From the NCBI GenBank assembly GCA_018883245.1, contig VEQL01000029.1, forward strand, positions 1 through 33,556: a stretch of DNA of 33,556 nucleotides, read 5' to 3'. The first letter of the stretch is position 1. Each line of letters starts with the position of its first letter. The notes beneath the pieces are model-generated. The model made no database searches. It saw only the letters and a program-made list of their open reading frames with translations, and was not told the origin of the DNA. The stretch comes from Chthoniobacterales bacterium. GTDB taxonomy: Bacteria; Verrucomicrobiota; Verrucomicrobiia; Chthoniobacterales; JACTMZ01. The translations under genes were made by a program, and so were the position numbers. Positions 32,442 through 33,556 of the stretch are shown here, one piece after another.

Positions 32442-32456
32442 AGTGTTCAGTTTTCA
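32442..32456 (-). repeat. 15-base dispersed repeat, copy 2 (inverted)
   Basis: AGTGTTCAGTTTTCA is the exact reverse complement of the sequence at 19982-19996, 12 kb away. It lies just after a coding region, like the first copy. Confidence 0.5.
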
Positions 32457-32555
32457 TCGAGCCTGAGGCGGGGGTTTTGCTCGCCGGCGGCGCGGAGTTC
32501 ATGCGCTGGCGCAGGTGCGCGAAACTTTCTTAGCTAAAAAGCACCGGCCTCTGCA

Positions 32556-32587
32556 AAAACGCCCGCACTGCAAGGTGGGGGTGTTTT
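32556..32587 (+). terminator. Likely bidirectional terminator after the two-gene unit
   Basis: AAAAC-G-CCC-G-CAC (32556-32568) pairs with GTG-G-GGG-T-GTTTT (32575-32587) with one mismatch and one wobble pair around a TGCAAG loop. The A and T flanks make it usable from either side. Confidence 0.6.
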
Positions 32588-32727
32588 GTTCCGGCTTTGC
32601 CTCGCCGAAACCAAAGCCGATCCAGCCACCGACTTTGTGTCGAGCAGGTTCCACATCCAACGAATAACAGCAGTAACTTGCAGTCTTTGCATTCTTGCGT
32701 TTCCCCGGTAAAAATTTTCCTTCTTAC

Positions 32728-33556
32728 ATGGAAGTCATCGCCCTTTGTCCGAACCCACGTAGCAATTTTCGCGGTATTGACACAACCGCGTCCAAGGATG
32801 TCCGGGCGCCTCGTGCTCATGGGGAGCGCGTTTACCGTTTCATTCGGTGCTCGTCCAAAGTCAGGACCGTTTTGCTCGCCGTCGTTGCAATGTGCCTCGC
32901 GGTGATGCCCGCTGTCGTCCGCGCGCAACAAACCATTATTGTCAGCAACAACAATGCGATCGGCGGCGGCTCTATGACAGAGGCTCTTTTCGCGGCCACC
33001 CAGTTTTCCGGGCCTTTCACCATTGAAATGACCCCCGGTCTCGTGCTCACGCCCGAGTCGATGTATTTCGTCGCCGCGGCTGGCGCGAGCATGGGCGACA
33101 TCACGATCAATGGCAATGGCGCGACGATCAACATGGCGTCGGCCAACGGCGGCCTCGGTGACCGCGCGTTCTTCATCGCCTCGGGCAATGTCACCATCAG
33201 GGATCTCACCATCCTCAGCGGCCGCGCGCAGGGAGGCAATGGGTTGGATGGCGGCGGCGGCGGGGCCGGACTCGGCGGCGCGATCTTTGTCGCCAACTCG
33301 CAGGCGCTGACCGGACCGAATCTCACCAACTCGCTCTTCACTTTTCCGACCAGCGTCACGCTTGAGAACGTGGGGATAATTGAAAGCCGCGCCGTGGGCG
33401 GAAACGCTCTCGGGAATTTTTCGGAAAACTCCGGGGGCGGCGGCGGCATGGGGGGCAACGGCGGCACAAGTGCGCGTGCCACTTTCGATGTCGGCAGCGG
33501 GGGCGGCGGCGGATTCGGTGTGGGGGCCAATGGCGGCAACAGCGGTGATCCGGCAG
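32728..33556 (+). CDS. Secreted Gly-rich beta-helix / autotransporter-like protein, N-terminal part
   Basis: Open to the window end (276 codons, no stop). A long lead of about 45 residues (including RAHGERVYRFIRCSSKVR) precedes the hydrophobic VLLAVVAMCLAVMPAVVRAQQ, likely cut after RA at residue 66. The mature part has beta-helix features: ITINGNGATINM, FFIASGNVTIRDLTILSGRAQGG, and Gly clusters such as GLDGGGGGAGLGGAIFV and SGGGGGMGGNGG. This is the look of large cell-surface passenger domains of autotransporter or PEP-CTERM-type proteins in Verrucomicrobia; the C-terminal anchor that would decide is not in the window. The start at 32728 is the first in-frame ATG and has no good ribosome binding site; the ATG at 32890 lies inside the signal peptide and is less likely. 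Confidence 0.65.
   Translation, partial: MEVIALCPNPRSNFRGIDTTASKDVRAPRAHGERVYRFIRCSSKVRTVLLAVVAMCLAVMPAVVRAQQTIIVSNNNAIGGGSMTEALFAATQFSGPFTIEMTPGLVLTPESMYFVAAAGASMGDITINGNGATINMASANGGLGDRAFFIASGNVTIRDLTILSGRAQGGNGLDGGGGGAGLGGAIFVANSQALTGPNLTNSLFTFPTSVTLENVGIIESRAVGGNALGNFSENSGGGGGMGGNGGTSARATFDVGSGGGGGFGVGANGGNSGDPA

Larger units (their letters stand above)
32427..32727. other. Non-coding region with two hairpins and a dispersed repeat
   Basis: About 300 bases with no supported gene. It holds the inverted copy of the 15-base repeat (32442-32456), the terminator at 32556-32587, and a perfect hairpin CGGCTTTG (32592-32599) with CAAAGCCG (32612-32619). The right part is less GC-rich and should hold the promoter of the surface-protein gene; no convincing -35/-10 pair was found. 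Confidence 0.5.

Noticed and set aside
32832-33539. Proline-rich open frame on the - strand at the right end
   Set aside because: It is the antisense image of the Gly-rich surface protein (Gly codons read as Pro) and has no own start signal or domain.

Overview
The window is a GC-rich chromosomal segment, most likely from a member of the Verrucomicrobiota. That placement is an inference. It rests on a str-S10-spc superoperon with no tuf between fusA and rpsJ, no rpsN between rplE and rpsH and no rpmD between rpsE and rplO (a layout also known from Chlamydia, another PVC lineage), on Lys/Ala-rich tails on ribosomal proteins, and on a Gly-rich beta-helix surface protein at the right edge.

Layout, left to right. 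(1) 1-3375: the end of an unidentified gene with a terminator over its stop codon, then a cysteine-poor FmdB-like protein, tolB and pal (cell-envelope Tol-Pal parts) and a DegT/DnrJ/EryC1-type PLP aminotransferase. (2) 3376-3540: a leader with a plausible sigma-70 promoter, a perfect intrinsic terminator and a second hairpin directly before rpsL. (3) 3541-20628: one almost gap-free ribosomal gene run on the + strand: rpsL-rpsG-fusA-rpsJ-rplC-rplD-rplW-rplB-rpsS-[secreted coiled-coil protein]-rplV-rpsC-rplP-rpmC-rpsQ-rplN-rplX-rplE-rpsH-rplF-rplR-rpsE-rplO-secY-map-infA-rpmJ-rpsM-rpsK-rpsD, closed by a strong terminator. The usual rpoA-rplQ pair does not follow. (4) 20686-23411: an accessory stretch with a RelE/ParE-like toxin-antitoxin pair, palindromic intergenic repeats, a winged-helix-like protein, and a divergent cluster headed by an apparently leaderless ORF made of ten 7-residue repeats. 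(5) 23469-31860: a five-gene type I restriction-modification operon on the - strand, transcribed hsdM-hsdS-DUF488 gene-companion gene-hsdR. (6) 31912-33556: a divergent two-gene unit that may be a TNT-like toxin and its partner, a terminator, and the start of a secreted Gly-rich beta-helix or autotransporter-like protein cut by the window end.

The core half is conventional translation and secretion machinery. The points there that deserve a second look are the rpsL leader, the exported coiled-coil gene translated between rpsS and rplV, and the 85-residue extension of S11. In the accessory half the best candidates for something undescribed are the heptad-repeat ORF with its two coupled small downstream genes, and the TNT-like two-gene unit next to the restriction operon. 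No database search was run; all family names come from recognising motifs by eye.
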